From: Apium graveolens
Lineage: Eukaryota; Streptophyta; Magnoliopsida; Apiales; Apiaceae
DNA length: 64,000 nucleotides
NCBI RefSeq assembly: GCF_009905375.1
Contig: NC_133650.1
Location: 299,149,957-299,213,956 of the forward strand
Reading direction: 5' to 3'
Position numbers and translations under genes: made by a program. Shown here piece by piece: positions 32,759 to 44,988 of this stretch; the stretch's first letter is position 1; each line of letters begins with the position of its first letter. The notes under the pieces were generated by a model. It was not told the origin of the DNA. It saw only the letters and a list, made by a program, of their open reading frames with translations, and searched no databases.

Positions 32759-34934
32759 TCACCAATAATCCTTACAAGAACAGAAGCCATCTCTAAAATG
32801 GTGAAACCGTTTGGAATCTCTCACCACGATTTCGCGTTGTCGAATCTTGGAAATAAGTTTTATCATCGTATGGCAATCACCACAAATTCGCAGATTCTTA
32901 ATTACTTGAATTGTTGCTCCAGGGACTGAACTCATTAGACCAAATGCCACCGCCAACTTTTCACTGTGAACTCTAATTGACATTCCTTTCTCTTCCTCGT
33001 TCACATCGTGAAGAACCGATGTCATATTGGGCATATAACCCGCTTCCTCAAGCTCCGCATATAATTTCTCCATGTATGCATAAATTTTCTCATGTTCAGG
33101 ATGCTCCACATCTCCAACCAAAAATACATGAACCCTTCCTTTAAATTCAACCAGACTAAATCCTGGAGGCTTCGTTAGCCCACGATTTTTCATAAATATT
33201 CTCATCCTTTCCACATCTTCCCACCTTCCAGCATCGGCATATATGTTTGAAAGCAATACATAATATCCACAATTTTTTGGATCTAGCTCAAACAATTTTC
33301 TGGCAGAGATTTCCCCGAGCTCCACATTCTTGTGCATTCTGCACGCAGCTAAAAGAGAACCCCATATAACAAAATCAGGCTTTACCTTCATTTTCTTTAT
33401 CAGATTATAGGCCTCGTCAAGTCGACCAGCACGACCAAGAAGATCAATCATGCAACCATAATGCTCCACCCCTGCTTCAATACCAAATTTATTCTCCATG
33501 GCACTGAACCAATGATTTCCTTCATCCAACATGCCAGCATGACTACAAGCTGCTAGAACTGACACAAAGGTTATGTAGTTTGGTTTTACCCCAGCACTAT
33601 TCATGCGGTAAAATACATCCAAAGCTTCTTTTGCATGACCATGTGCTCCATAACCGGCAACCATGGCACTCCAAGTCTTCACATTCTTCTCTTTCATTTG
33701 ATCAAAAGCCCTCTTTGCTGCCTCTATTCTACCACATTTACAATACATGTCAACGACTGAAGTACCTATATATACAGTTTCCTGAAGACCCATCTTTATG
33801 GCCTACATCAAAAGAAGCATGCAGACAGTAGTTCAAAAGTTATTTCAGTTAATATTAACCAATTTCAGGTTTCATTTGTTTAGGCAAAGTTGAAATATAT
33901 TAGCTAATACTCCTAGCAATTAAGCAATTTCTAGATGTCATGAATTAAATAGCTCAATCACATAATCAATATTACTTTTGCTTATAGCAGAGAACCAGAC
34001 AAAAAGATGGTACCTGGTTATGCAAACATTTTCCAACTTGAAGAGCTCCAGAATGTGCACAGGCCAACAATACAGCAGATAAACTTACCGCATTATAGTG
34101 AATATTCTTATCCCTAACAAGGGCATAAAATAGTTCCAATGCCTCCGCTGACTTTCCAACTTGAGCATACACAGCAATCATTGAATTCCAAGATATGACA
34201 TCCTTCTCATTCATCCCATCAAACACTTTCCTAGAGACACCAACCTCGCCACACTTGGCGTACGCATCCATCAAAGTGTTCCCAACGCCTGTATCCCCTT
34301 CAAATCCCCTCTTTATTATAAAATCGTGAACCCCTTCTGTTATACTCTTTCCTGAAACACGAGAACAAGCAGACAGAACCGATACCAAGGCAACTGAATC
34401 AATTCTCACTTCTTCCTCACTTTCACCTTCTTCCTTCAAAAATTCCTTAAAAAGTAACAATGCGTCATGGGATAGTCTATTTTGGACATACCCCGTAAAC
34501 ATCGAAGTCCATGAAACCACATTTCTCTGAGGAAGTTCGTCAAACAAAGTTCTCGCATCCACCAAGTAACCACATTTAGAGTACATATCAATGAGCGCAG
34601 ACGACACAAAAAGGTCCGATTCTAATCCAAACACAAAAGCCTGTTGATGCGCCTGCTTGCCCGAATGAAGATCAAACAATGCAGAGCATGATTTAATAGC
34701 ACAAGGGAATGTCGAACGATTAGGCACAACTGAAAGCTTTCGCATAGAAGAGAAAGCACGCAGAGCTTCAACGGAGTCGCCATCGCGGGCCAACTCAGCA
34801 ATGACAGAGTTCCAAGATGACACACTTGTTTTGTCTACGTATTTGTTAAACAAGGATATGAGATTGGGATTAGTAGAACACTGGTTTCTGCAACTTGCCG
34901 CAATCAATGCTGATTTTGCATTTGAAATCTTCAT
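32759..34934 (-). CDS. DYW-type pentatricopeptide repeat protein (predicted organellar RNA editing factor)
   Basis: Exon 1 is 34014..34934 (ATG at 34934). A 211-bp intron follows (donor CAG|GTACCA, acceptor GATGTAG|GCC). Exon 2 is 32759..33802. The product is 654 residues. PLS-type PPR motifs start near residue 35 ([20 protein letters not shown]) and run to about 460. E and E+ motifs follow ([49 protein letters not shown]). The DYW deaminase domain shows the zinc/catalytic set: [23 protein letters not shown] and the C-terminal CSCKDYW. Family members edit C to U at chosen sites in mitochondrial or plastid RNA. The sequence strongly resembles Arabidopsis At3g26782 (from memory), predicted mitochondrial. 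No stop or shift was found; it looks functional. Without splicing, translation would run on to a stop after about 13 more codons, giving an about 320-residue PPR-only form. Confidence 0.92.
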
Positions 34935-35738
34935 TAGTTAAAACTTACTTTAGCACTTGGTAGTGTACTAGTGAGTGCTAACAATACAAATTATTCAAAA
35001 ACTTGCTTAGAAGAAAGTTGTTGTTCTAAGGGGACTTTCATCGAACACTTAACATTCACTAGTAAAAGTCATGAGTACATTAAAAACAGAGCAAAAAATG
35101 AACCAAGAGTGTAATAATACCTGGGTCTGAACCTCGACAGATATGCGGCTTAAAGGTCAGGGTAGAATGCGAGCTGTGGGTTGATGGACTGGTTACTGTG
35201 TGTGAAGTATAAAACATTTCATGGTAAAAAAAATAGTGGTAGTGTAAAACATTAAAGCCTCTTGCAGAATGTTAGTTGGCCATGGATATATTTATTAAAA
35301 AAAATTATTCTATTAATTTTTATTTTTTTCTCTTGTTTTCGTTTTTCTTTTCCGAGTTAAACACCCACACACCTTCTTTGTCTTCGATAAGTTTTAAGGG
35401 ATCGATATCCCGTAAAGAAAGCAACCTATTACAGAGAGAGGTGATTCAATTAATTTTTCAATTAAGCACGTAAGTTGATGTATGTAATAAAACAATCAAA
35501 ACTCCTGATGTTGGTAAGTTGGTAATGAAGCATAGCGCATACTTTCTGACTAGGTTAATTAAGCATGGCGCACACCTCCGACTGGTTTAATTAAATTTAA
35601 TGTTGACAAAATTGTTGACCGTGCTAATAACAAAATTGATCTAGGTTGTGTGATGAGAGATAATTATGATACAATTGGAGTTTCAGCTATATGGAATCTT
35701 CCTAATTCTTTTTCACCTTTTTTTTGTGTAAACTGTTG
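34935..35738. other. Upstream region of the PPR gene and spacer
   Basis: It must hold the PPR promoter, but no TATA box or motif can be assigned with confidence. No other gene seen. Confidence 0.4.
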
Positions 35739-36226
35739 GTAATTCTTGAAAAAAATGACAAAAATATCATTTTTTTTAGAGTCTGTGACAAGAATACCAC
35801 TTTTTCACTTTTTCAAGTATATGGCCAAAAATATCACTCTAATACGCATTTTTAAGTTAGGTATTACTAATACGCATTTAACAAACAGTAATTTGTGTAA
35901 AAAAATGTTTAAAAAAGAAATAAAAAAAATATATAAAGGAGATACGCATTTGGAAAATGCGTATCACCCTTTCACTTTTGGTGATACGCATTTCAGAAAT
36001 GCGTGTCTTTTGTTTTGTTTTTGTTTTTTTCTTTTTTTTTTATTTTTTTTACCTAATACCCATTTCTCAAATGCGTATTAGAGTTACTCATTTTACAAAT
36101 GCGTATTAGATGGGTATTTTTGGTCATATACTTAAAAAAGTGGTATTATTGTTACAATTATTTTAAAAAAAGTTATTTTTGGCCATTGTCCGTAATTCTT
36201 TTTCACCTTTTTTTTAGACTGTTGGT
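35704..36226. repeat. 36-bp tandem duplication split by a MITE
   Basis: The words AATTCTTTTTCACCTTTT and ACTGTTGG occur in the same order at 35704..35740 and 36194..36226. The simplest reading is an older tandem pair, with the MITE at 35748 inserted in the second copy. Confidence 0.65.
35748..36191. mobile_element. Fold-back MITE of Mutator type (444 bp)
   Basis: It is flanked by GTAATTCTT at 35739..35747 and 36192..36200, a 9-bp duplication. The left arm (from GAAAAAAATGACAAAAATAT) pairs imperfectly with the reverse complement of the right arm (GGACAATGGCCAAAAATAAC) over about 90 bases. Shared words are AATACCACTTTTT, AAGTATATG and CTAATACGCATT. The centre has several ATACGCATTT/AAATGCGTAT inverted words, one a near-perfect hairpin at 35941..35965. 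No coding capacity. Confidence 0.75.
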
Positions 36227-36245
36227 GTTTTAGATGGAGTATGAT

Positions 36246-36790
36246 CCTCTGTCCCTTCTTGTGTCGCCAATCATGTCCCGTTTTTTTATTGGTCAATTAT
36301 TTAACTTCTTATGTCATCTGACATGCCTCCTTTTTTTTATTGATCGATTATTTATTTTTACAGATTTCTTTTTTGTCCCCCTTTAATTTATTAGTTTCTT
36401 TCAAATTTATATACTGTATATCTGAATTATTAAAATGTTCCTTTATCTAATAGTTAATCAATTAAAAATAAATTTTATAGATATAAACATTGTATTATAT
36501 AATAAATATTACTTTTATACTTTTTACATTAAATTATCAATCGAGAGTTTGTTATACAAAGTTGAAAATTCTTGATATGCTTACAATTTTATTGATACAT
36601 ATTCTATTTAATTAATTTATTTGTATTTTCTAATTATATCATAATATATATTAATAATTATATTGTATAAAATATTAGGAGGAAGTAAAGAGCTTTTCAA
36701 AAAAAGGTGGAAGTAGGGATACATAAAAAGGTAATAACTGACAATAAAAATAAAGGGGACATGTTAGGAGACACATAGAGGGGACAGAGG
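36246..36790. mobile_element. MITE-like element with inverted ends CCTCTGTCCC (545 bp)
   Basis: Left arm CCTCTGTCCCTTCTTGTGTC and reverse-complemented right arm CCTCTGTCCCCTCTATGTGT continue to agree through CATGTCCC and TATTGGTCA/TATTGTCAG, about 55 bases. The interior is AT-rich. No clear target duplication was found, so the superfamily is open. Confidence 0.6.
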
Positions 36791-36879
36791 TTTCTTTTAT
36801 ACGGGGCTTGTCTATGTAGTCAATTTGGTTATTCAAGTTTCATAATTGAGTCTGATTACATGTGGTCGTTGACACGTTT

Positions 36880-39520
36880 TTTTTGAAACTTACGTACTTG
36901 CATTAAAATTCAGAATCAAGATTACAATCAAGGAAATCAGGAGTAGAAAACCACTCCGTGAGACCTGACATAGAATAGGCCACCTGAGCCAATTTATGGG
37001 CAGCCATATTCGCAGATCTATGAACAAATAACACTAACACTTCATCAAAGTGTTTAAGAATATCTCTACATTCTTCAACTAGCAAATGGAAATAGGTAGC
37101 ACCTCCCTCCCCATTTACAGCATCAACTAGTAACTTTGCATCACACTCGAAGATACACCTGTATTGCCTCCAGCTTTTCGTCCAAACCATAGCCTCTTTT
37201 AGTCCAATGGCCTCTGCTTCTCTAGGTTGAAAACACCCTTGAATGACATTACTCCTGGCTCTAACAAAACATCCATTCTCATCTCGAATAATACATCCCA
37301 CCCATATCTTATTTGATCCCAGATGGTAAGCTGCGTCTGTGTTTATTTTTACCCATCCTGCAGGTGGCTTATACCACCTTCGCCTAGTATAAATTTGTTG
37401 AGACTTGTCACTTGTTCCTACTAAGCTTGCTACCAATCAACTAGCATATTACTCGCCTTAGCCTTTACCCCAAACAGTGACATATTCACACGTTGCCACA
37501 CCCAAGAGTTTCTTCTCTGCCAAATGCTCCAACATAGCAGAACTATCATCAGTATTTGATCATTTGTACCTACTTGGAAAGCCCTTCGCAGCACCATTAA
37601 CACCGTATCATTTGGCATTACTCTGACTAAGTCACTAAATCCAATACTTTCCCATATTTCTTTAGCAAAGCAGCACTGAAACATCACATGAATATCAGTC
37701 TCCGCATACAATTGGCACCAGGAACAACATCCATTTATATTAACTCATTTACCTACCAAAGCACCGGCCGTAGGTAAACAGCCCCTACACGCACGCCACG
37801 CCAAGTTTAGGACTTTTCCAGGTAACTTTAAACTCCAAATTTTTTTCCAGAACACTTTATCCACACATTCACTCTTTCCTCGTAAACGCCTATAACAACT
37901 TCGTACAGTGAATGTGCCATGTTCATCACCAGAACCATGAATCCATTCTCTCTGTTCTTGAAACTGGGATTTGTTTAATAAGATCTCTATCCCGCTCATT
38001 GCAAATATCGTTTAGAATTTCTTCATCCCAACCTTCTTTCTCTTTATTAAATAAACCTGCCACTAATGCAGTTCTTAATTCTTCCAGCATATCAGTTGTT
38101 AAGAAACCATTCTTCGGACAAAGTAACCATGTAATTTGCCAGATCTGTGTGCTTGTTCCATCACCAATATGTCTTCTACACCCTTGGCGGATTACTTCTT
38201 GTGATTCAAGCATACTCCGCCAGATATAACTCGGGTTTGTTCCCAACTTAGCATTGAAGAAATCAGAATACGGAAAATAACATGCACACATTAATCTTGT
38301 CACTAAAGGATTATCCTCATTAATTAACCTCCAGGCTTGTTTTGCAAGTATTACAGTGTTAAAGCTTCGTAGGCCCTTATTTGCTCCACCATTTCCCCAC
38401 CAGAAAGCATTCATTGATTTTTCAATTCTATCACAAACTTCTATTGGGATTAAAAATATATTCATCCAAAAATTAGGAATAACATGAGCAGCTGTCTTAA
38501 GTAATGTAATTTTACCTGCTTTCGATATATGCTTTTTTTGCCATACTTGCAGCTTCTTTTCCACATGTTCTGATAGGAACAAAAATGTTGCACACTTATT
38601 TCTCCCTACTACCATAGGCATTCCCAGATATTTCCCCGGACTTTGACAAGTATTCACTCCCAACAGATTATAGATTTCTGTTTTGTTATCTAAGCTTGTG
38701 TTCGGAGAAAAAGTGAGGGTTGATTTAGCATAGTTTATCTCCTGCCCGACATCTCCTCGTATCTATTTAACACTCGTCTTAAAACATCTGCCTCTACTCC
38801 ATTCGCCTTAAAGAAGAGATAACAGTCATCCGCGAAAAGGAGATTTGAAATAGTAGGCGCCTCCCTTGCAATCGTATACCCGTGCAACAAACCAACCTCC
38901 TCAGTTCGTCTTAGCATAGCACTTAAACCCTATGTGCATATAATGTAAATATAAGGTGATATCGGGTCACCTTGTCGTATTCCACGCCTTGGTACAACAT
39001 CACCAAAAATACACCCATCATAGAGGAAGTCGTAAGACACTGATTGAATGATCTTCATAACTCTATTTATCCACATGACATTAAAGCCAAATCTTTCCAT
39101 CACATGTCGAACAAAACTCCATTCTAGTCTGTCATAGGCTTTTGAGATGTTAATCTTTAGGCCTGCCATTCCATTTTTGCCTTTAGTATGTCTTTTAATG
39201 TAGTGATTTACCTCAAATGCAATAATTGTATTATCAGTCAATAATCTTCCTTCTACAAACGCACTATGTGTATTAGAGATAATCAAACCCAGACATGCTT
39301 TCAAGCGATTCGACAACACCTTTGACAAGATTCGAACAAGTACATTGCACAGAGATATAGGTCTAAGGTCTTTCATGTTCGTTGGCACCTTCACCTTCAG
39401 GATTAAACACACAATAGTTCTGTTAACTCCCACAGGCAGCTCCCCTTACTCAATAAAATTTCTGCAAAAATCAAATACATCCTGTCCAACAATACTCCAA
39501 AATGATTGGAAAAAAGTTGG
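36880..39520 (-). mobile_element. 5'-truncated LINE
   Basis: The left edge has a poly-T run (36879..36886), the reversed poly-A tail. Coding similarity stops abruptly at about 39520, in the middle of the PTFFQ motif, so endonuclease and ORF1 are missing. TTGACACGTT before the tail and TTGGACACGTT at the other edge may be the target duplication with one change, but the latter overlaps conserved coding words and may be coincidence. It belongs to the same broad L1-type group as the LINE at 17498 but is a different family. Confidence 0.8.
36903..39515 (-). pseudogene. LINE ORF2 (reverse transcriptase, zf-RVT, RNase H), lightly damaged
   Basis: From 39515 downward: CPTFFQSFWSIVGQDV; then 39433..38930 with VKVPTNMKDLRPISLCNVLV, THSAFVEGRLLTDNTII, NISKAYDRLEW and GIRQGDPISPYIYIICT. 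A TAG interrupts. In the same frame follows 38917..38735 with SNLLFADDCYLFF, the catalytic box intact. After a shift come 38663..37926 (PGKYLGMPMVVGR, GLRSFNTVILAKQAWRL) and 37999..37745 (zf-RVT start, RWxLW-like context lost). Then 37711..37430 (HVMFQCCFAKEIW) and 37436..36903, an RNase H with all four acidic positions in place (NTDAAY, PREAEAIGLKEA, FECDAKLLVDAV, HRSANMAAH). Confidence 0.85.
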
Positions 39521-39589
39521 ACACGTTAAATGAGTTCAGAGCAAATGATTCCTCCTCTGGATGTTGTCATTCAATATATCAAGACAAGG

Positions 39590-40430
39590 GCTTATCATAA
39601 AAATCAAAACGAAACCGAAATTAAACTGAAATCGGTAAAAATTGATCAAAACTGAATCAAATGAAATCGAACCGAATGGAAATTGAAAACTGAAAAACTG
39701 AACTCTTACTAGTCGTTCGATTTCGATTTTGGAGCTAAACCGAACCGATTATTATAATATATAAAATAAATAAATATAAATATTATATATAATAAAAAAA
39801 AGGCTAAAGTTTTATTATGAAAATAAATAAATATATAATGTGAGAATTAGGGAGCTTTATAAGTTTTGGCACAATTTGTACTAAGTTGGGCTTGTCCAAA
39901 GTCATAAGAAAATTCTAAAGGTGGCTCTTGGAGCATGGAGGTAGCTCCTGCATGTTAAAGTACCAAGTTCTCATTTTGTTATATGATTGTGGTACGTGAA
40001 TATTGCCCTGTTAAATTTTAAGCATGCAACTGATGTCCAACCATTGTCAGATACTTCAAAACTCAGTGAATGCAACAGAACATAAAGGGGGAGGGGAGGA
40101 AAAGTGTTTAATTAATAAATTTAATTTAATGACGCTTCTTTTGATTTCCGGACACTGCTAATTTCGTAGTATATCACCTTTTCATTCGGTTTATGCAAAA
40201 TTGAATGATACGGTTGGGTTTTTAAATTAAGCTCTTTTTATTGTAATATACTAATTTATTTTTGGCCGTTTTTAAAATCGAAATTGAGCCAATTGTAACC
40301 GAACCGAGGTTTTTGAAATTGAAACTAAAACCGGTGACGCAGTTGCGATTGCGATTTTCGATTTTTAAAATCGAAAATCTCCGATTTCGGTTTTACAAAA
40401 AATCGGCCTGAACAGAACCTTCAGAGGGAA
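39590..40430. repeat. Decayed repeat rich in AACCGAA and CCGATTTCGG words
   Basis: Both edges (39600..39740 and 40270..40410) carry reiterated AACCGAA/ATCGG words in mutual inverted orientation, like the hAT-type element at 15828. The middle is unrelated AT-rich sequence. I could not find matching termini or a duplication. Confidence 0.4.
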
Positions 40431-40706
40431 TTATTTTTTTACATTGTCTTAAAAGTTATAATGGTGCTGCTGATCATGCTCTCACAAAGTATGCTCTGAG
40501 TATAACTTCATGCAGTATTTGGTGACCTGATTTTCTGTGGACTTCGAATCATGTATGGTGACGATTCTTAATTTAGTTTCATTGACACTCTTTTTTCTTT
40601 CTGGAGTTTTTGTCTTATGAGTTTTACACTTGATGTTAGTTTTAATTATTTATTTGATGTTGTTTAGAATTTGACTATTTCAAAATGTAGTTAGTATTTC
40701 CCAATC

Positions 40707-40870
40707 TGTTAGGAGCCGGTCAACTACGTTTTTAGCGTGCAGCATGGATATTTATTTACATGTTTTGCTACTTTATATTAAGTTTTTATAAGTCTTTGTT
40801 ATGTTTCATGTTTCAATAAGAATTATAATCCTTCTCGGTTATCAAGTAATTACTTATCTAGTTATTAACA
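40707..40870 (+). repeat. 5' LTR of the Copia element (164 bp)
   Basis: It begins TGTTAGGAGCCGGTCAAC and ends AGTTATTAACA (TGTTA/TAACA inverted ends). A PBS follows at 40875. The left boundary depends on the TG; no second LTR is available to confirm it. Confidence 0.55.
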
Positions 40871-40951
40871 GAATTGGTATCAGGGCCTTATGCAAAAGAC
40901 TGATAAAGTGAGAAACTGTAGTTTCTTGAGTGAAAGAAATGTGAACAAAAG

Positions 40952-43218
40952 ATGACAAATGAAGGGAGTGGTTTTGCGCTGCCGTCGATACCGATGTTTG
41001 ATGGTCACTATGATCACTGGGCTATGCTCATGAAGAATTTTCTCAGGTCGAAAGAGTATTGGGATTTGGTAAAAACGGGAATTCGGAAAAGGACAGAAGA
41101 TAAGGATTCTGATGAGAAGGAAAATAAGGTGATTGACAAAGAATTAGAGGAGGAAAGGAAGGCAATTGATGGTCTAAAATTGAAAGATTTAAAGGTAAAA
41201 AAATATCTTTTTCAAGAAATTGACAAGACTATTATGGAGATGATTTTTGATAAAGATAGTTCTAAGAGTATATGAGATTCAATGGAACAAAAGTATCAAC
41301 ATACTACCAAAGTGAAGCGGTCTCAATTGCAGGCATTAAGAAGGAAATTTGAGCTACTAAAAATGTTAGAAGGCGAAAATGTTGATGAGTATTTTGCTTG
41401 AACACTCACAATTTCTAATAAGATGAAGATACATGGTGAGAAATTAGGACAAGTCGTGATTATTGAAAAGATTTTAAGAACGATGACTCAAAGATTTAAT
41501 TATGTTGTATGCTCGGTAGAAGAATTAAATGATTTGGATAAGATGACCATTGATGAACTACAAAGTAGTCTGTTGGTTCATGAAGATGGCCATATTGCTA
41601 GAGATGAACAGGTCTTTAAAATTTCACAAGATGATCACTATAGAGGTCGAGGAAGGGGATCAATCAGAGGTCGTGGTAGAGGCATGAACAATCAATTTTT
41701 TCAACAAGGCTACTATGGAATACTTCAAATGTCATAAACTAGGCCATTTTCAGAATGAATGTCCTAGTTTTGAAAAGGGGGTAAATCATGTTGAGGTTAA
41801 TTAATATAAAGAGATGTTATTAATGTCATTTATGGACTCTTACCATACAAAAAAAAGGAAGCACGGTATCTTGACTCTGGTTGTAATAATCATATGTGTG
41901 GGCATAAGATGTCATTCTCAAACCTGGATGAAACTTTCAGACACTCGGTGAAGCTTGGAAATAATTCGAAGATGGGGGTAATGGGGAAAGGTAATATTCA
42001 GCTTGAAGTTGACGGTGTAATCCAAACAGTAACCAATGTGTATTATGTGCCAGATCTTAAAAATAATTTATTGAGCATTGGACAATTACAAGAGAAAAGT
42101 CTAGCCATCCTTATTCAACATGGAGAATGCAAGTTGTATCACCCAGACAAAGAATTAATAATGTTGACAAAAATGACGGAAAATCGCATGTTCAAACTAT
42201 CAGCAAGTGTAGTACTAGATACATCCAGGTGCCTGTAAGTAACCACAGAAGATAGCTCACAACTTTGGCACAAAAGATATGGGCATTTGGGCTATAATGG
42301 TCTAAACATACTAGAGGCAAAGAATATGGTAAAAGGTCTTCCGCCACTGAAAAGAACAACTAAAATTTACACTGAGTGTTTGGTGGGAAAGCAACATAGA
42401 GATGTAATTCCAAAGAAAAGCAAATGGCAAGTTTTAGAGGAATTAAAACTTAGACATGCTGACATTTGTGGTCCTATCACCCCTTTACCCAATAGCGGCA
42501 AGAGGTATTTTCTGAGCTTTATCGATGATTATAGTAAAAAAAATGGATTTACTTTCTTGTTTAGAAATCTGAGGCTTTTATTATTTTCAAAGGCTTTAAG
42601 AATTTAGTTGAGAAAAAGGAGACGCGTTTATTCAATGTTTACGTACTGATAGAGGTGGAGAGTTTACTTCAAATGAATTTAATCACTTTTGGGGACCTAA
42701 TGGCATAAATAGGCAACTGACAGCAGTGTACACTCCACAGCAAAACGGGGTAGCAGAGCGGAAAAATAGAACTATAATGAATATGGTTTGTTGTATGCTT
42801 TGTGATAAGCAAGTGCCAAAGATTTTATGGGCTAAAGCTGCAATGTGGACTGTGTATGTGCTTAACAAAATTCCAACATTAGTTGTGAAAGATAAGACTC
42901 CGGAAGAAGTGTGGACTGGATTTAAACCTGATGTAGCTGATTTTTGAGTGTTTGGGTGTCTTACCCATGTACATATACCTGATTAGAAAAGAACTAAACT
43001 TGATGATAGGAGCTTTAAGTGCATGTTACTAGGGATCAGTGAAGAATCAAAGGCCTGGCGATTATATGATCCAGTTGATAAAAGAATTGTTGTTAGTCGA
43101 GATGGGTTTGAAAAATGCAGTTATGAGCACAACTTATTTGTGAAGACAAATACAAGAGGTAAGGTTTTGATTGTTAGTGTGTATGTTGATGACTTAATCT
43201 TTACTGGCAATGACAAAT
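40952..43218 (+). pseudogene. Copia gag-pol polyprotein, degraded and internally deleted
   Basis: ATG at 40952 (MTNEGSGFALPSIPMFDG) opens a UBN2-type gag with stops at 41273 and near 41398. It runs to 41737 with an RGRGRGSIRGRGRG linker, and the next frame holds a zinc knuckle, CHKLGHFQNEC. Protease follows (YLDSGCNNHMCG, about 41870). Integrase shows the zinc-binding LWHKRYGHLG with the first Cys of the CC pair changed (YTECLVGKQHR). It continues with HADICGPITPLPNSGKRYF, FIDDYSK and TPQQNGVAERKNRTIMNM (catalytic Glu). After a short IN tail (43023..43128) the sequence jumps from VVSRDGFE directly to the RT active site YVDDLIFTGND, so about 120 codons or more of RT are deleted. Confidence 0.8.
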
Positions 43219-43223
43219 ATATG

Positions 43224-44988
43224 TGTTAGATATTGAGTACAACATCTAGGGGGTGAATGTGTTTCTTTGGATTTTTAGCCTTTTTAAACTTGTTTGGATA
43301 TTGTGTGGACAAAGTAGTTTATATTTGCATAGATATTGTGTTAACAAAAATAAAATAACAAGCACAATATTTCAAAACTCATTTAATTTGTATTAATAAA
43401 GTTTGTCTTGCTACAAATTTTGTGTTCTTAAAAATATAAAAATGCGGCTTCTTTCTTGAGAGAAAATAAGAAAATATAAATCTGTCTTTTACACATAAAC
43501 TAAGGACCAGTGCATGCTTTATACACTAGCAGCATGGGTTTACAAGACTTGCACTAAAATGTACTAAACTACTTTCTAAAGCAACCTTTTTATATTTCCA
43601 TTTCTAGCTTAGCAAATCTGTGCAGAATCTTGCAGATTTGTGACCATCCTTTGTCCTGTTAATCTTGGCTTTTGATCTTGTATTCTCCCAGCTACTTTGT
43701 AGACTTTTCAATCTAGTGAATAGATCATTTGTTGACTGATAATATTGAATCATGAACTTGTCTGCATTCTGTATTTGAAAGGCATATCGAGATCTTCAGT
43801 TTGTTCTATAGAGAAGTGACATCTCGATAAGTATAACGACTTATCGAGATCTCTAAGTTCTCTATAGGTATATTTGACTTGTCGAGGTCTCTTGATCTTT
43901 GCATGTGAAATGCCTTGTCGATATGTCTGAGATCTCTACATGCAGATATGACTTGACGATATCTCTGAGATCTCTATATACATTTTGACTTGTCGATATC
44001 TCTGAGATCTCTAATGAGAAATTGACTTGTCTATATCTCCAATTCTTCATATCTTCATTTGACTTGTCGATATCTCCAGTTCCCTACATTTTCATTTGAC
44101 TTGTCGATATCTCTGAGACTTCTCTATAAGCCATTTTGGACTTCTCGATAAGGCATTTTGGACTTCTCGATCAGCCATTCTGGACTTCTCAATATCTTGA
44201 CTTAGAACATTTTTCATTAAGCAGTTTTATTCAACTTCAAGCTTCTACACTCTTCTCTGAGTCATGATCATGAGTTAATCTTCTTCCAGAGTTTATTCCT
44301 TAGCTTGAATCTGTTCACGGAAAAATACTCCAGTTTATTCTTTTAACCTTTTTACAGACTCAAGAAATATAATACAGAATACAAAATTGATTATCAGACA
44401 ACTAAATTCCAGGGTTGTTAATGTGACTTAGTCTTGTTATTATACAGGCATGTCTTGCACAACAATCTCCCCCAATTTGTGAAGATTGCTTATCACAAAT
44501 TCATGCCTCATAACAAGACTAAACCTAAGATAAAATCAATTACATTAAAGATTGACAGATTAACAAATACAAATTTATACATTAAGTGATTACATCAGTT
44601 TAAACATTACAAGTATTAGGTGAATTTCTCATAACCTGGTTCTTTCCTAATGAGGTCCTTGAGATTTACTAGCACTTGTAGTTATTTAATTATTTTAGTC
44701 CCTCTTAAGGCTTCTACCAGTCTGAGCCAATCATCCAGTTTGTAGGTGTTGAGGTAATTTACTCTAAATCTTAAAAATCTGCCAATTTGAATGTTCAGGA
44801 AATGTCCATCTTTTGATTTTCTACTCAATCCCCTTTCCATGAATTCATTTGACCTTTTTTCAAACATCTCTATCTCTGTGGCCTACTTCCTATCCCTTTC
44901 TTCCTTTCTAGCCTTTAATCTTGCATGTCTTTCATTTCTTTCTCTCAACCTCTCAGAAATCACAGCCTTCCACATTCTTGTACTTGTA
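43224..44988 (-). mobile_element. 3' LTR and 3' interior of a second Copia element
   Basis: The LTR (43224..44464, 1241 bp) is the same family as the solo LTR at 19650, here on the minus strand. It starts (minus) TGTTGTGCAAGACATG and ends CAATATCTAACA. A polypurine tract, GGGGGAGAT on the minus strand, stands directly before it at 44465..44473, so this is the 3' LTR. The interior to about 44988 includes a 61-codon frame (44867..44682, GHFLNIQIGRFLRFRVNYLN) of the region after pol. It ends abruptly at gypsy integrase sequence; no 5' LTR is seen. Confidence 0.75.
43790..44200 (-). repeat. Minisatellite of about 40 bp inside the Copia LTR
   Basis: About ten units with the core TGACTTGTCGATATCTC (plus strand), complementary to the array in the solo LTR at 19960..20450. 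Confidence 0.8.

Larger units (their letters stand above)
40707..43223 (+). mobile_element. Broken Copia element with short 5' LTR
   Basis: A short LTR (40707..40870, TGTTAGGAGCCGG to TTATTAACA) is followed after 4 bp by TGGTATCAGGGC, a primer-binding site for initiator tRNA-Met. Then comes a gag-pol polyprotein in pieces. A short LTR with this gag suggests the Ale/Retrofit lineage. The element ends abruptly where a second Copia LTR has inserted at 43224; the rest of RT, RNase H and the 3' LTR are not seen. Confidence 0.75.
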
